Shown here: positions 26,535-35,565 of the stretch, piece after piece | Numbering within the stretch: the stretch's first letter is position 1 | How the letters are laid out: each line of letters opens with the position of its first letter | Source of the DNA: Merdiplasma sp905207905 | Lineage (GTDB): Bacteria > Bacillota > Clostridia > Lachnospirales > Lachnospiraceae | DNA length: 64,000 nt | Assembly: GCA_902475025.1 (NCBI GenBank) | Contig: CABRXX010000010.1 | Span: 1-64,000 of the forward strand | Direction: 5' to 3' | Notes under the pieces: model-generated | The model's database searches: none | The model's input: the letters and a program-made list of their open reading frames with translations, nothing else | What the model was told of the DNA's origin: nothing | Made by a program: the position numbers and the translations under genes

Positions 26535-27281
26535 ATGGCAAAAAAAGTGTTACTGGCAGGGGAATCCTGGTCTGCTACAATGATGGAAGTAAAAGGATTT
26601 AACAGCTTTTTTTCTTCAAAATACGAAACAGGGATGGGCTGGATCGACAAGGCTATTGAAAAAGCTGGATATGAGCTGACCTATCTGCCCAACCATGAGG
26701 CGGCAGAAAAATTCCCCTTTACCCTGGAAGGGCTGCAGGAATACGACTGTATTATCCTGTCTGATATTGGGGCGGATACCCTTTTGATCCCTCCGCAGAC
26801 CTTTGCGGCCAGCAAAAAAATGCCCAATCGCTGCAATCTTCTGAAGGAGTATGTTCTTCAGGGAGGCGCTCTGTTTATGGTGGGAGGCTATATGACATTT
26901 TCCGGTATCGGAGGACAGGGAAAATGGTGCCACTGCGCTGTGCAGGATGTACTTCCCGTACAGCTGTTTCCTTACGATGACCGGATGGAACACTGCGAGG
27001 GGGTAACACCGGAAGTGAAATGCCCGTCTCATCCGGTTCTGGAAGGAATCCAGGGAGAATGGCCCGCTGTGCTGGGGTACAATAAGAGCATATTGAAACC
27101 GGAAGCAGAGTGCGTGGTAGAGATCTGCAAAGATCCCTTTATCGCTTTCGCTGAGTATGGAAAGGGAAAGAGCGGGGTGCTTTCCACAGACTGCGCACCT
27201 CACTGGGCGCCGCCGGAGTTCTGTAATTGGGAATGCTATGATGTGCTGTTTAAGAATATTCTGGATTATCTGACAAAATAG
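26535..27281 (+). CDS. Glutamine-amidotransferase-like protein (DUF1355-like)
   Basis: This 248-residue single-domain protein with a flavodoxin-like start (AKKVLLAGESW) resembles the class I GATase-like DUF1355 group. DCIILSDIGADTLLIPP and GGALFMVGGYMTFSG match the usual core. The Cys nucleophile of true amidotransferases is missing at the elbow (GGYMTF), so glutaminase activity is doubtful. GGAGG stands 9 bases before the ATG. It lies between two M20 hydrolases and is probably co-transcribed with them. Its function is not known. Confidence 0.75.
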   Translation: MAKKVLLAGESWSATMMEVKGFNSFFSSKYETGMGWIDKAIEKAGYELTYLPNHEAAEKFPFTLEGLQEYDCIILSDIGADTLLIPPQTFAASKKMPNRCNLLKEYVLQGGALFMVGGYMTFSGIGGQGKWCHCAVQDVLPVQLFPYDDRMEHCEGVTPEVKCPSHPVLEGIQGEWPAVLGYNKSILKPEAECVVEICKDPFIAFAEYGKGKSGVLSTDCAPHWAPPEFCNWECYDVLFKNILDYLTK

Positions 27282-27415
27282 AAAACCCTGCGGGAAGCAA
27301 AGCGTAAAGCGGGGGTTGCTGCAAAATAGCGTTCTGCTGAGAGTTTCTGTGTTAAATGATCCAAGAGAGTATCATGGAATGGATTTTGCAGCGATCCCGC
27401 CTTAAAGGTGGTAGT

Positions 27416-28555
27416 ATGGAAGAAGAGAAAGCAATACAGCTGCTGCAGGAAGTGATGGCGATTCCCAGCGTCAACAGCCGGGATGAGGAGGGAAAGGTGG
27501 CAGAATATCTGTGCGCTTATTTCCAGAATGCCGGAATCCCGGCGGTAGTTGAGCGAATAGATGAGACGCATGCAAATGTAAGGGCCGTTTTAGAAGGGAA
27601 TCCTGAGGGGGGAAGGATGATCTGGAACGGACATCTGGATACAGTGCCTTACGGAGCCGGGGAAGACTGGGACACTGATCCGGCGGTTCCTGTGACAGAA
27701 GGAACCGTACTGTACGGGAGAGGCGCAAGCGACATGAAAAGCGGGCTTTGCGCCATGGTCTATGCGCTGTGCCAGAATAAACGATCCGGAAAAAGACCGT
27801 CCTGTTCTGTTTTGTTTCTGGGAACCTGTGATGAAGAAAAAGGGGGACTGGGAGCAGAATGGGTATGCAAAAAAGGAGAAAATCTTGGATATAGTCAGTA
27901 TCTGATCGGGGAACCAACCGGTCTGAGACTTGGGATGGCGCAGAAGGGCTGCATTTGGCTGTCCCTCTCTTTGCATGGAAAGACCAGCCATGGAGCCTAT
28001 CCGGAGCAGGGAGTCAGTGGGGTGGAGCATGGGATTTTCATAGCCCATCAGCTGAAAACCTGGGTGGAGACTTTTTCACACCCTCTTCTTGGAAATTCAA
28101 CGGCCAATATTACTCAGATTTTTGGAGGGACTGCCTGCAATATGATTCCGGAACGCTGTGAGATCCTTATGGACATCCGTATTACTCCAGATGTTTCCGT
28201 GACGGAAGTAATGAAAAAGGCGGAAGCGCTTATTGCAGAAGAAGAGAAGAAAACAGAAGGACTTCTGCAGGTGGAGTATGAGCTGAAAAACAACCGCAGG
28301 GCGATTGAAGTGGGGGAGCATGTGCCTATGGTTCAGAAGCTGAAGCGGTGCATGGAAAAAGAGGGAATCCGGCCGGAAGCCACAGGCATCAGTTTTTTTA
28401 CAGACGCATCCATTATGGTGAAGGATCAGCCGGACGCTCAGGTGCTTTTGTTTGGACCGGGAGAGCCCTCCATGGCCCATAAACCCAATGAATGGGTAGA
28501 TCTGGAGCACTACAAGAAGGCGATTCGGGTGCTGGAACGATTTCTGGAGGAATAG
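27416..28555 (+). CDS. M20-family metallohydrolase, second copy
   Basis: This is about 379 residues from ATG 27416. Upstream in-frame ATGs at 27356 and 27374 lack a ribosome site, whereas AAAGGTGG precedes 27416. The zinc-site motifs are GHLDTVPYG, GRGASDMKSG, TCDEEKGG and HKPNEWVDLEHY. It is only distantly like the M20 enzyme two genes upstream and is shorter. It resembles acetylornithine deacetylase/succinyl-diaminopimelate desuccinylase-like proteins. As the last gene before a strong terminator it completes the nucleoside-linked operon. The substrate is unknown. Confidence 0.85.
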   Translation: MEEEKAIQLLQEVMAIPSVNSRDEEGKVAEYLCAYFQNAGIPAVVERIDETHANVRAVLEGNPEGGRMIWNGHLDTVPYGAGEDWDTDPAVPVTEGTVLYGRGASDMKSGLCAMVYALCQNKRSGKRPSCSVLFLGTCDEEKGGLGAEWVCKKGENLGYSQYLIGEPTGLRLGMAQKGCIWLSLSLHGKTSHGAYPEQGVSGVEHGIFIAHQLKTWVETFSHPLLGNSTANITQIFGGTACNMIPERCEILMDIRITPDVSVTEVMKKAEALIAEEEKKTEGLLQVEYELKNNRRAIEVGEHVPMVQKLKRCMEKEGIRPEATGISFFTDASIMVKDQPDAQVLLFGPGEPSMAHKPNEWVDLEHYKKAIRVLERFLEE

Positions 28556-28640
28556 GAAGTTTGGAAGTGCAAATAACCATAAAAACCGTATAGAGTGTGG
28601 CGGGCTGTCGGTTTTTAACCGCCGGTCAGGAAAGCATAAG

Positions 28641-28705
28641 AAAGAGACCGTGCTGCAAAATCCCGGCTTTTATTAAAGCACCGGATTTTGCAGCACGGTC
28701 TCTTT
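28641..28705. terminator. Bidirectional terminator between M20 and thioredoxin genes
   Basis: A perfect 22-bp stem (28641-28662 with 28684-28705) is flanked by A-rich and T-rich ends on both strands. It serves the + strand M20 gene and the convergent - strand thioredoxin gene. Confidence 0.92.
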
Positions 28706-28736
28706 TTGGACGGTTCTTTGCTTACCTGCCAGAAAA

Positions 28737-29042
28737 CTACAGCATTGCAAGGATCTGAGACTTGGGCTTTGCGCCCATGGATTTGTTTACGATCTTGCCG
28801 TCCTTGAATACCATGAGCGTGGGGATGCTCATAACCTGGAAATCAGAAGCCAGTTCCTGCTGTTCATCCACATTCACTTTGCATACTTTGATATCCTGGC
28901 GTTCAGCGGCGATCTCATCTACAATGGGACTGACCATACGGCAGGGGCCGCACCAGCTTGCCCAGAAATCCACAAGTACGGGTTTGTCACTGTTCATAAC
29001 TTCTTCCTGAAAATTGTTTTTGGTGATATTTAATGCTGACAT
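28737..29042 (-). CDS. trxA: Thioredoxin
   Basis: This 101-residue thioredoxin has the active site DFWASWCGPCRM and the cis-proline SIPTLMVF. It reduces protein disulfides in the cytosol. On the - strand an AAGGAGG site precedes two adjacent ATGs (29045 and 29042). The second has the better spacing. No thioredoxin reductase is beside it. It converges on the upstream operon and shares the bidirectional terminator. Confidence 0.93.
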   Translation of the reverse strand: MSALNITKNNFQEEVMNSDKPVLVDFWASWCGPCRMVSPIVDEIAAERQDIKVCKVNVDEQQELASDFQVMSIPTLMVFKDGKIVNKSMGAKPKSQILAML

Positions 29043-29257
29043 CATTGCGTCCTCCTTGATTTTGTATTTGATTTTAGATTTTAAATTTCGGGTTTTCAAT
29101 TATTCTTTGTTATTTTTTTAAAATTATTTGTCAGGTAAGATTTGTTATCTGATGAGGCTATCATACAGGAGAAAAGAAGTTTCGTCCGTGATAAAGTCAC
29201 AAAGAGAGAAAAAAAGTGCAAAGAAATCATCAAGAGTGTATGATTAGAAGAATAATC

Positions 29258-29415
29258 ATGGTATAATGAGCGTTAGCGAGCGGGAGCAAGCGCAGCTTGT
29301 TCACCGGGAGCAGCGAATGGCGACCACGATAGCTGCAAAGCAGCGATAAGCACCGGAGGTGCGAATCGTGGTATAATGAGCGGTGAAACCGGCGGTCAGA
29401 CGAAGCTTCCGGTGG
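29258..29415. repeat. Structured GC-rich repeat element with 14-base direct repeats
   Basis: TGGTATAATGAGCG occurs at 29259 and again exactly 110 bases later at 29369. Between the copies are stacked hairpins: GAGCAAGC/GCTTGTTC, then a three-way junction closed by CCACGAT (29324-29330) and ATCGTGG (29365-29371). That junction holds hairpins GCTGC-AAA-GCAGC and GCACC-GGA-GGTGC. A further ACCGG/CCGGT hairpin follows (29388-29413). Both direct repeats contain an extended -10 box, so the insertion may have duplicated the promoter of the downstream dehydrogenase. The rest of the gap 29043-29489 shows no gene. Confidence 0.65.
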
Positions 29416-29489
29416 AAGAGAAAATTCAGTAATAGAAAGATTTTATAGAATATAGAAAGAAAGACCTTATACAGGGCAGGAGGAAGAAG

Positions 29490-30668
29490 ATGAAAAATTT
29501 TGAGTATTATGCGCCGACAAAGGTGGTTTTTGGACGGGGAACAGAAAATGAAGCGGGAAAACTGGTAAAAGAGCAGGGAGGAAACCGGGTGCTGGTACAT
29601 TTCGGCGGCGGCAGCGCAGTGAAGTCCGGCCTGATTGACCGGGTGTGCCAGTCTCTGGAGCGGGAAGGCATTTCTTATGTAAAGCTGGGGGGCGTACAGC
29701 CCAATCCAAGACTGAGTCTTGCAAGGGAAGGGATTGAGCTTTGCAGAAAGGAGAAGGTGGATTTCCTTCTGGCAGTCGGAGGAGGCAGTGTCATTGACTC
29801 TGCCAAATGTATTGGATACGGACTGGCCAATGAAGGAGATGTGTGGGATTTTTACGCTCATAAACGGCAGGCCAAAGGCTGTATGCCCATCGGAGCGGTA
29901 TTGACGATCGCGGCAGCAGGCAGTGAGATGAGCCGTTCCAGCGTGATTACCAACGAGGATGGCTGGATCAAGAGAGGGTACAATGATGATCTAAGCCGGT
30001 GCAGATTTGCAGTGATGAATCCGGAGTTGACCTATACCCTTCCGGCCTATCAGACAGCCAGCGGCTGCGTGGATATTCTGATGCATACCATGGAGCGGTA
30101 TTTTACAAAAGAGGAGGGAACGGAACTGACGGACAGCCTGGCGGAGGGACTTTTAAGAACCGTGATGCACTGCGCCAGAGTTTTGGTGAAGGAGCCGGAG
30201 AATTATGAGGCCAGGGCTCAGGTGATGTGGGCGGGAAGTTTGTCCCACAACGGACTTTTGGGGTGCGGCATGGTGGAAGACTGGGCCAGCCACCAGCTGG
30301 AGCATGAGCTGAGCGCTTCCTTTGATGTGGCTCATGGAGCAGGGCTGGCCGCGGTGTGGGGAAGCTGGGCCAGATATGTCTATATGCAGAAGCCGGAACG
30401 CTTTGCCCAATATGCAGTGAATGTGATGGGAGTTCCCATGGACTGCAGCCATCCAAAGAAAACGGCGCTGGAAGGAATTGAGCGGACGGAACAGTTCTTT
30501 AGGGAGATTGGCATGCCAGCTTCTATTCATGAGATGGGAATCCAGCTGACAGAGGATCAGATCAAAGAGCTGGCCTTAAAATGCAGCAATCATGACGGCC
30601 GTACCATTGGCGGCTTCCAGATTCTGAATCGCCGGGATATGGAAGAAATTTACCGGATGGCAAGGTAA
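29490..30668 (+). CDS. Iron-containing alcohol dehydrogenase, butanol-dehydrogenase-like
   Basis: This 392-residue group III alcohol dehydrogenase has the NAD(P) loop LAVGGGSVIDSAK. The iron-ligand regions are DILMHTMERYF (Asp and His) and SFDVAHGAGLAAVW (His), with LEHELSA just before. It resembles the NADH-dependent butanol dehydrogenase/YqdH group acting on aldehydes and alcohols during fermentation. The start has a GGCAGGAGG-type site. No partner enzyme is adjacent, so the in vivo substrate is open. Confidence 0.92.
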   Translation: MKNFEYYAPTKVVFGRGTENEAGKLVKEQGGNRVLVHFGGGSAVKSGLIDRVCQSLEREGISYVKLGGVQPNPRLSLAREGIELCRKEKVDFLLAVGGGSVIDSAKCIGYGLANEGDVWDFYAHKRQAKGCMPIGAVLTIAAAGSEMSRSSVITNEDGWIKRGYNDDLSRCRFAVMNPELTYTLPAYQTASGCVDILMHTMERYFTKEEGTELTDSLAEGLLRTVMHCARVLVKEPENYEARAQVMWAGSLSHNGLLGCGMVEDWASHQLEHELSASFDVAHGAGLAAVWGSWARYVYMQKPERFAQYAVNVMGVPMDCSHPKKTALEGIERTEQFFREIGMPASIHEMGIQLTEDQIKELALKCSNHDGRTIGGFQILNRRDMEEIYRMAR

Positions 30669-30708
30669 GAAAAAGATAAGACTAATCAAGGATAGGAACG
30701 AAATAGAA

Positions 30709-31908
30709 ATGGAAAGAGAATACAGAGGAACGATCTATGCCTGCTTTACCGGATATGTGGTGCAGGCGGTGATCAATACATTTGTGCCCCTGCTGTTTTT
30801 AACTTTTAGTACGCAGTATGGGATTCCGCTGGAGCAGATTTCAGCACTGATTATGATTAATTTCTGCATTCAGCTGTCCGTGGATTTTTTGTCAGCATTT
30901 TTCATTGACCGAGTGGGCTACCGGGTCTGCGGTGTGGCGGCTCATGTTCTGGCAGGGGCTGGACTGGTGCTGCTGACCATCCTGCCGGAACGATTTGAGA
31001 ATCCCTTTTTGGGAATCATGATCTCCGTTTTGGTGTACGCTGTGGGAGGAGGGCTTTTGGAGGTGCTGATCAGTCCCATGGTGGAAGCCTGCCCTACCAA
31101 GAACAAGGAAAAAATGATGAGCCTTCTTCATTCCTTTTACTGCTGGGGATACATAGGGGTAGTGCTTCTGTCTACTCTGTTTTTTGTTACAGTAGGGATT
31201 GCGCACTGGAAACTGCTGCTGCTGCTCTGGTCATTGATCCCCTTCTGCAATGGAGTGGCTTTCATGAAGATTCCCATCTATTCTCTGGTGGAAGATGGGG
31301 AGACGGGAATGTCCGTAAAACAGCTGTTTTCCAGCAAAACCTTCTGGATCCTGATGCTGCTGATGTTCTGTGCCGGATCCTGCGAACAGTCTGTGAGCCA
31401 GTGGGCCTCCACCTTTGCAGAGCGAAGCCTGGGTGTGAGCAAGACGGTGGGAGATCTGGCAGGGCCTATGTCCTTCGCCGTATTTATGGGGCTTTCCCGG
31501 TTTTTTTACGGAAAATACGGAGATAAGATCCGACTGGAAAAATTTATTTTTGTCAGCGGTATTCTCTGTCTGATTTCCTATCTGATGATCTCTTTGTCCC
31601 CATGGCCGGCCCTGGGTCTTATGGGCTGCGGGCTGTGTGGTCTGTCCATCGGCATCCTGTGGCCCGGTATCTTCAGCATTGGGTCTGTGGTGATCCGAAA
31701 CGGGGGGACCGCTATGTTCGCCATGTTTGCGCTGGCCGGAGATATGGGCTGCGGTTTCGGCCCCTTCCTGGTAGGAACCGTTTCCTCCTGGTTCCAGGAC
31801 AATCTGAAGATGGGAATCCTGGCGGCGGCCGTTTTCCCGGCGCTGCTTTTAATAGGATGCAGAATAAGAGGCGGTGTGGATCTGTATCAGCGTGGAAACA
31901 GCAGGTGA
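30709..31908 (+). CDS. MFS transporter
   Basis: A 399-residue membrane protein with about 12 helices. The loop between helices 2 and 3 has the MFS form DRVGYRVCG, and the second half has the matching FFYGKYGDKIR. It resembles the fucose/sugar or general drug-type MFS porters, without any clear substrate motif. It follows the alcohol dehydrogenase by 40 bases and may be co-transcribed with it. Confidence 0.85.
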   Translation: MEREYRGTIYACFTGYVVQAVINTFVPLLFLTFSTQYGIPLEQISALIMINFCIQLSVDFLSAFFIDRVGYRVCGVAAHVLAGAGLVLLTILPERFENPFLGIMISVLVYAVGGGLLEVLISPMVEACPTKNKEKMMSLLHSFYCWGYIGVVLLSTLFFVTVGIAHWKLLLLLWSLIPFCNGVAFMKIPIYSLVEDGETGMSVKQLFSSKTFWILMLLMFCAGSCEQSVSQWASTFAERSLGVSKTVGDLAGPMSFAVFMGLSRFFYGKYGDKIRLEKFIFVSGILCLISYLMISLSPWPALGLMGCGLCGLSIGILWPGIFSIGSVVIRNGGTAMFAMFALAGDMGCGFGPFLVGTVSSWFQDNLKMGILAAAVFPALLLIGCRIRGGVDLYQRGNSR

Positions 31909-32271
31909 GCAGTCTCACAAACTTTTTACGGTCATTTTACTTTTTAAAGATTTTGCTTTTTACAAACCTTTCCTAGAATAAGGATGTGGATAGGACAGGG
32001 GCAGGAAAAATGCAGCAGTTCAGCCATAATAGCTTGAATTGGCTGTTTCACAGCTAAAATTCTCGCTTATGGCAGAAGGCCATATACAAAGTACATAAAA
32101 ATCTTCGTTTTCAAACCAGTTTGAACTTAAATTTTTGTGACTTCGTGCATGATTGAACTGTTACAGAAAAATAAGCCTGGCTTATCCCCGGAAAATATGG
32201 GAGCAGCTTTTTGTGTTTCACATAAGAAACGTTGAAGAGAGGAAGCTGCAGGAAAAATTTGGAGGAAAAGT
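31909..32271. other. Gap upstream of the phosphatase gene, nested inverted repeat
   Basis: There is no gene in this 363-base gap. GCCATAA (32023-32029) pairs with TTATGGC (32067-32073) and encloses an imperfect GAATTGGCTG/CAGCTAAAATTC hairpin. It could be the terminator of the MFS gene (the T-run is poor) or a regulatory fold ahead of the phosphatase. Confidence 0.45.
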
Positions 32272-33840
32272 ATGAAAGCAAAAAAATTGACCGCAACACT
32301 GCTGGCCGCCGCCACCGCTATGTCTTTTATGACAGCCGGCGCTTATGCAGAAGAAACAGAGACGGCTGCTGCACCGAAATATGTATTTCTCTTTATCGGT
32401 GACGGAATGAGCTATCCTCAGATACAGTTGACCAACTATTTTGTCAGTGCCAACGCCAATGAGGAAAATCCTGTGACAGTCACTGCAGAGGGAGAGGAGA
32501 AAGCGGTATTAAAAAGTCAGAATAACCTGACAATGATGAATTTTCCTGTTGCAGGATCTGCTCAGACGTATGACAGCACTTCCTTCGCTCCGGATTCCGC
32601 GTCTACAGCGACCTCCATTGCCACAGGCAACAAGACCTGGAGCGGAAGTATTAATGTGAGCGAAGACTTTACACAGGAATATGAGACGATAGCGGAAAAG
32701 CTGAAGGCTCAGAAGGATTATAAAATCGGAATTATTTCCAGCGTAAATTTAAACCATGCCACTCCCGCAGCTTTCTATGCCCATCAGGCATCCAGAAGCA
32801 GTTACTATGAGATTGGCGAAGAGCTGATTCAGAGCGGATTTGATTATTTTGCAGGAGGAGGGCTGTTAAGTCCCACAGGCAAGGAGGAAGATCAGCCGGA
32901 TCTGTATGATGCTGCAGTGGAAGCTGGCTACAAGGTAGTGAAGACCCAGTCAGAGGCAGAGGCCCTCACAGCAGAGGACGGCAAGGTGATTGTGATCGAC
33001 GAGCATCTGGCGGACTCGGACGCCATGTCCTATGAGCTGGACCGGGCAGAGGGTGAGTGGGCTTTGGCTGACTATGTATCCAAAGGCATCGAGATGCTGA
33101 ACAATGACAATGGCTTTTTTATGATGGTTGAGGGAGGAAAGATCGACTGGGCATGTCATGCCAACGATGCCGCTTCCACTCTGGCAGACACCATCGCTCT
33201 GGACAACGCAGTGGCAGAGGCAGTGGAGTTTTACAATGAGCATCCGGATGAGACGCTGATCATTGTTACCGGAGACCATGAGACAGGAGGACTGACCATC
33301 GGTTATGCCGGAACAGATTATGACCTGTTTCTTACCAATGTGAATAATCAGAAGATCTCCTATGCAAAGTTTGACTCTGACTATGTGGCAGGCTACAAGG
33401 AGAACAAAACAGACTTTGATACCGTTATGCAGGATGTGACGGAGCTGTTCGGACTTCAGGCGCCGGTTTCCGGGGAGGAGGCTTCCAATCAGAAGGACAA
33501 TGCCAATGAACATCCGGAGTCTGAGCAGGATGGGGCCCTGGTGATGACTCAGTATGAGTACGATAAGCTGAAGGCAGCTTATGAGACCACCATGGCAAGA
33601 ACTGGAGAGGAAGAAGCGTTTGGACAGGAAGAGTATGTTCTGTACGGAAGCTACGAACCGCTCACAGTGACCATTACCCATATTTTGAATAATAAGAGCG
33701 GCATCAACTTTGGTTCCTACGCACATACCGGTCTGCCGGTGGAGGTTTTAGTGCAGGGAGCCGGACAGGAAAAATTTGAGGGTTACTACGACAACACAGA
33801 AATTTTTGACAAGATGGCAGAACTGACAGGAGTAGAATAA
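32272..33840 (+). CDS. phoA: Alkaline phosphatase, PhoA family, secreted
   Basis: This 522-residue protein with a signal peptide ends its leader at AYAEE. Active-site residues are readable: Asp44 in FIGDGMSYPQ, the nucleophile Ser109 in PDSAST, EGGKIDWACHANDA with metal ligands, TGDHETGG, and YAHTGLPVEVLVQGAG with the last His. It hydrolyses phosphomonoesters outside the cell to free phosphate. No lipobox Cys is present, so it is either released or held by other means. It is followed after 2 bases by YibE/F. I see no clear Pho box. Confidence 0.93.
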   Translation: MKAKKLTATLLAAATAMSFMTAGAYAEETETAAAPKYVFLFIGDGMSYPQIQLTNYFVSANANEENPVTVTAEGEEKAVLKSQNNLTMMNFPVAGSAQTYDSTSFAPDSASTATSIATGNKTWSGSINVSEDFTQEYETIAEKLKAQKDYKIGIISSVNLNHATPAAFYAHQASRSSYYEIGEELIQSGFDYFAGGGLLSPTGKEEDQPDLYDAAVEAGYKVVKTQSEAEALTAEDGKVIVIDEHLADSDAMSYELDRAEGEWALADYVSKGIEMLNNDNGFFMMVEGGKIDWACHANDAASTLADTIALDNAVAEAVEFYNEHPDETLIIVTGDHETGGLTIGYAGTDYDLFLTNVNNQKISYAKFDSDYVAGYKENKTDFDTVMQDVTELFGLQAPVSGEEASNQKDNANEHPESEQDGALVMTQYEYDKLKAAYETTMARTGEEEAFGQEEYVLYGSYEPLTVTITHILNNKSGINFGSYAHTGLPVEVLVQGAGQEKFEGYYDNTEIFDKMAELTGVE

Positions 33841-33842
33841 GG

Positions 33843-34985
33843 ATGAAGGGCGGATTTTTTCAAAAGAAAAACTCCCCGCTCCTGATCACCATCTTTGGTC
33901 TCATACTGACCGCCATCCTCATAGCTCTTCCCACGGGCTATGAGGATGCTTTGATTTATCAGGGTTCTGTGCGGGCAGTGGGCCGTGTGACAGAGGCGGA
34001 CAATTCTGCAGTGATCTCTTCCGGTCTGATTCAGTCCGGAGAGCAGGTGTGCAGAATCTTGATAGAAGATGGGGAATTTAAGGGACAGGAGATCGAAGGG
34101 GTTAATTTCTTAAGCGGTTCTCTGGAGAAGGACAAGATCTATCAGGTGGGAGACCGGGCGTTTGTTCGCATCAGTTTAAATGGAGATGAGATTACCTCCT
34201 GCGTGATGTCGGATCATTACCGTTTGGATAAGGAAGCGCTCCTGTTTCTGGCGTTTGCTGTTCTTTTGGTGGCAGTGGCCGGAAAAACGGGATTTCTTGC
34301 CATCTTTTCTTTTGTGATCACGGTTCTGTCCATCTGGAAGATTCTGATTCCGGCGTATTTAAACGGCTATTCTCCTGTATGGACAGGAATATTTATTACC
34401 ATATTTCTTACTCTGGTGATCATCTTTTTTGTGTACGGTTTTGACAGGCGCACCATTACCGCCTCTCTGGGTTCTCTTCTGGGGATTGTTACCACCTGTA
34501 TTTTGGGAATTGTGTTTACTGATTTGTTTCGAATCCACGGGGCTATCATGCCGGATTCGGAGTCTTTGATCTACAGCGGATACCAGAATCTGAATCTTAC
34601 CTCTATTTTTATGAGCAGTATTTTCATCGGAGCTTCAGGAGCCATGATGGATTTATCTGTGGATATCACCTCTGCAGTGAACGAGGTGGTTGAGAAAAAG
34701 CCGGAAATCGGCTGGAGGGAAGCGGCTGCTTCCGGGATGAATGTGGGCCGGGCAGCCATGGGAACCATGACGACTACCTTGCTGTTAGCCTATTCCGGAG
34801 GCTATGTCACCTCTTTGATGGTGTACATGGCTCAAGGTACCCCCATTGACCATATTTTAAATTATAAATATGTGGCCTCGGAGATTTTGGATACAGTGGT
34901 GGGAAGCTTCGGCCTGGTAACAGTGGCCCCCTTTACTGCTCTGGTGGCAGGAATTCTTCTGACGAAAAAGAATAGATCTAAGTAA
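33843..34985 (+). CDS. YibE/F-family membrane protein
   Basis: This 380-residue protein has a TM helix at the N-terminus, an extracytoplasmic domain of about 100 residues, then seven or so helices. MDLSVDITSAVNEV and GRAAMGTMTTTLLLAYSGGY are typical of the YibE/F family. Its function is not established. It starts 2 bases after the alkaline phosphatase stop, so the two are clearly one transcript, which suggests a role in phosphate handling or phosphatase export. That link is inference. Confidence 0.85.
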   Translation: MKGGFFQKKNSPLLITIFGLILTAILIALPTGYEDALIYQGSVRAVGRVTEADNSAVISSGLIQSGEQVCRILIEDGEFKGQEIEGVNFLSGSLEKDKIYQVGDRAFVRISLNGDEITSCVMSDHYRLDKEALLFLAFAVLLVAVAGKTGFLAIFSFVITVLSIWKILIPAYLNGYSPVWTGIFITIFLTLVIIFFVYGFDRRTITASLGSLLGIVTTCILGIVFTDLFRIHGAIMPDSESLIYSGYQNLNLTSIFMSSIFIGASGAMMDLSVDITSAVNEVVEKKPEIGWREAAASGMNVGRAAMGTMTTTLLLAYSGGYVTSLMVYMAQGTPIDHILNYKYVASEILDTVVGSFGLVTVAPFTALVAGILLTKKNRSK

Positions 34986-35077
34986 ACAGTTTTTGGTTAG
35001 ACCTTAAGCCTTGATTGGTTCAGGATCACTATGGACAATAGGGCCAACCGGTTTGTGGAAAAATAGAATAGCATTGG

Positions 35078-35124
35078 AAATATCCCTTCCCAAAGGCGCA
35101 GAGCAATGGGAGGGGATATTTTTT
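35078..35124 (+). terminator. Terminator of the phoA-yibE/F unit
   Basis: A 14-bp stem with one G-T pair (35078-35091 with 35108-35121), followed by a T-run. A second small hairpin, GATTAGG/CCTAATC (35128-35152), follows. Confidence 0.85.
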
Positions 35125-35152
35125 ATGGATTAGGATTTTTGACACCCTAATC

Positions 35153-35499
35153 TTCCTGAGAAATTCTTTTGTATGTATTTCAAAAGCGGCTAATGCAAGA
35201 ATGATACAGGGCAACAGATGGCTGACAAATTTAGAATAGAGAAACAAGTTGTTGCTAAAAGAATAAAACTATTGCAAATAATTTAACACTATGATAAAAT
35301 AAAGTCACTAAATAGATGTAGAAAACAGGCTCTGCTTTGTGCATTTGGAGGATGATATGGATTTCTTATGATATAGATTTTTTAAAGGAAGCGGCAGCGC
35401 AGGGCAAAGGTTCGTCAGCGGCTCCGGCAGCAAGAAAAATATACTTAGAGTATAATTATCATTGGCAAAAAGTAAAAATATATCTAATATAAAATGCAC
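35153..35499. other. AT-rich gap with no gene seen
   Basis: This stretch ahead of the pilus locus shows no open frame with a ribosome site and no clear repeat. It probably holds regulatory sites for the downstream operon. Confidence 0.5.
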
Positions 35500-35528
35500 T
35501 TGAAAAAACATTTAAGGTATGTTATGCT
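35500..35528 (+). promoter_or_regulatory. Extended -10 promoter of the Tad operon
   Basis: TTGAAA (35500-35505), a 17-base spacer and TATGCT (35523-35528), with TG upstream of the -10. It lies 37 bases before the first pilus gene. Confidence 0.65.
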
Positions 35529-35565
35529 TACAAAAAGTGATAAATAGAGTGATAGGGAGGTGTAT

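Noticed and set aside
32111..32315. Two 62-codon - strand frames upstream of the phosphatase gene
   Set aside because: They overlap the phosphatase signal-peptide region and have no ribosome site.
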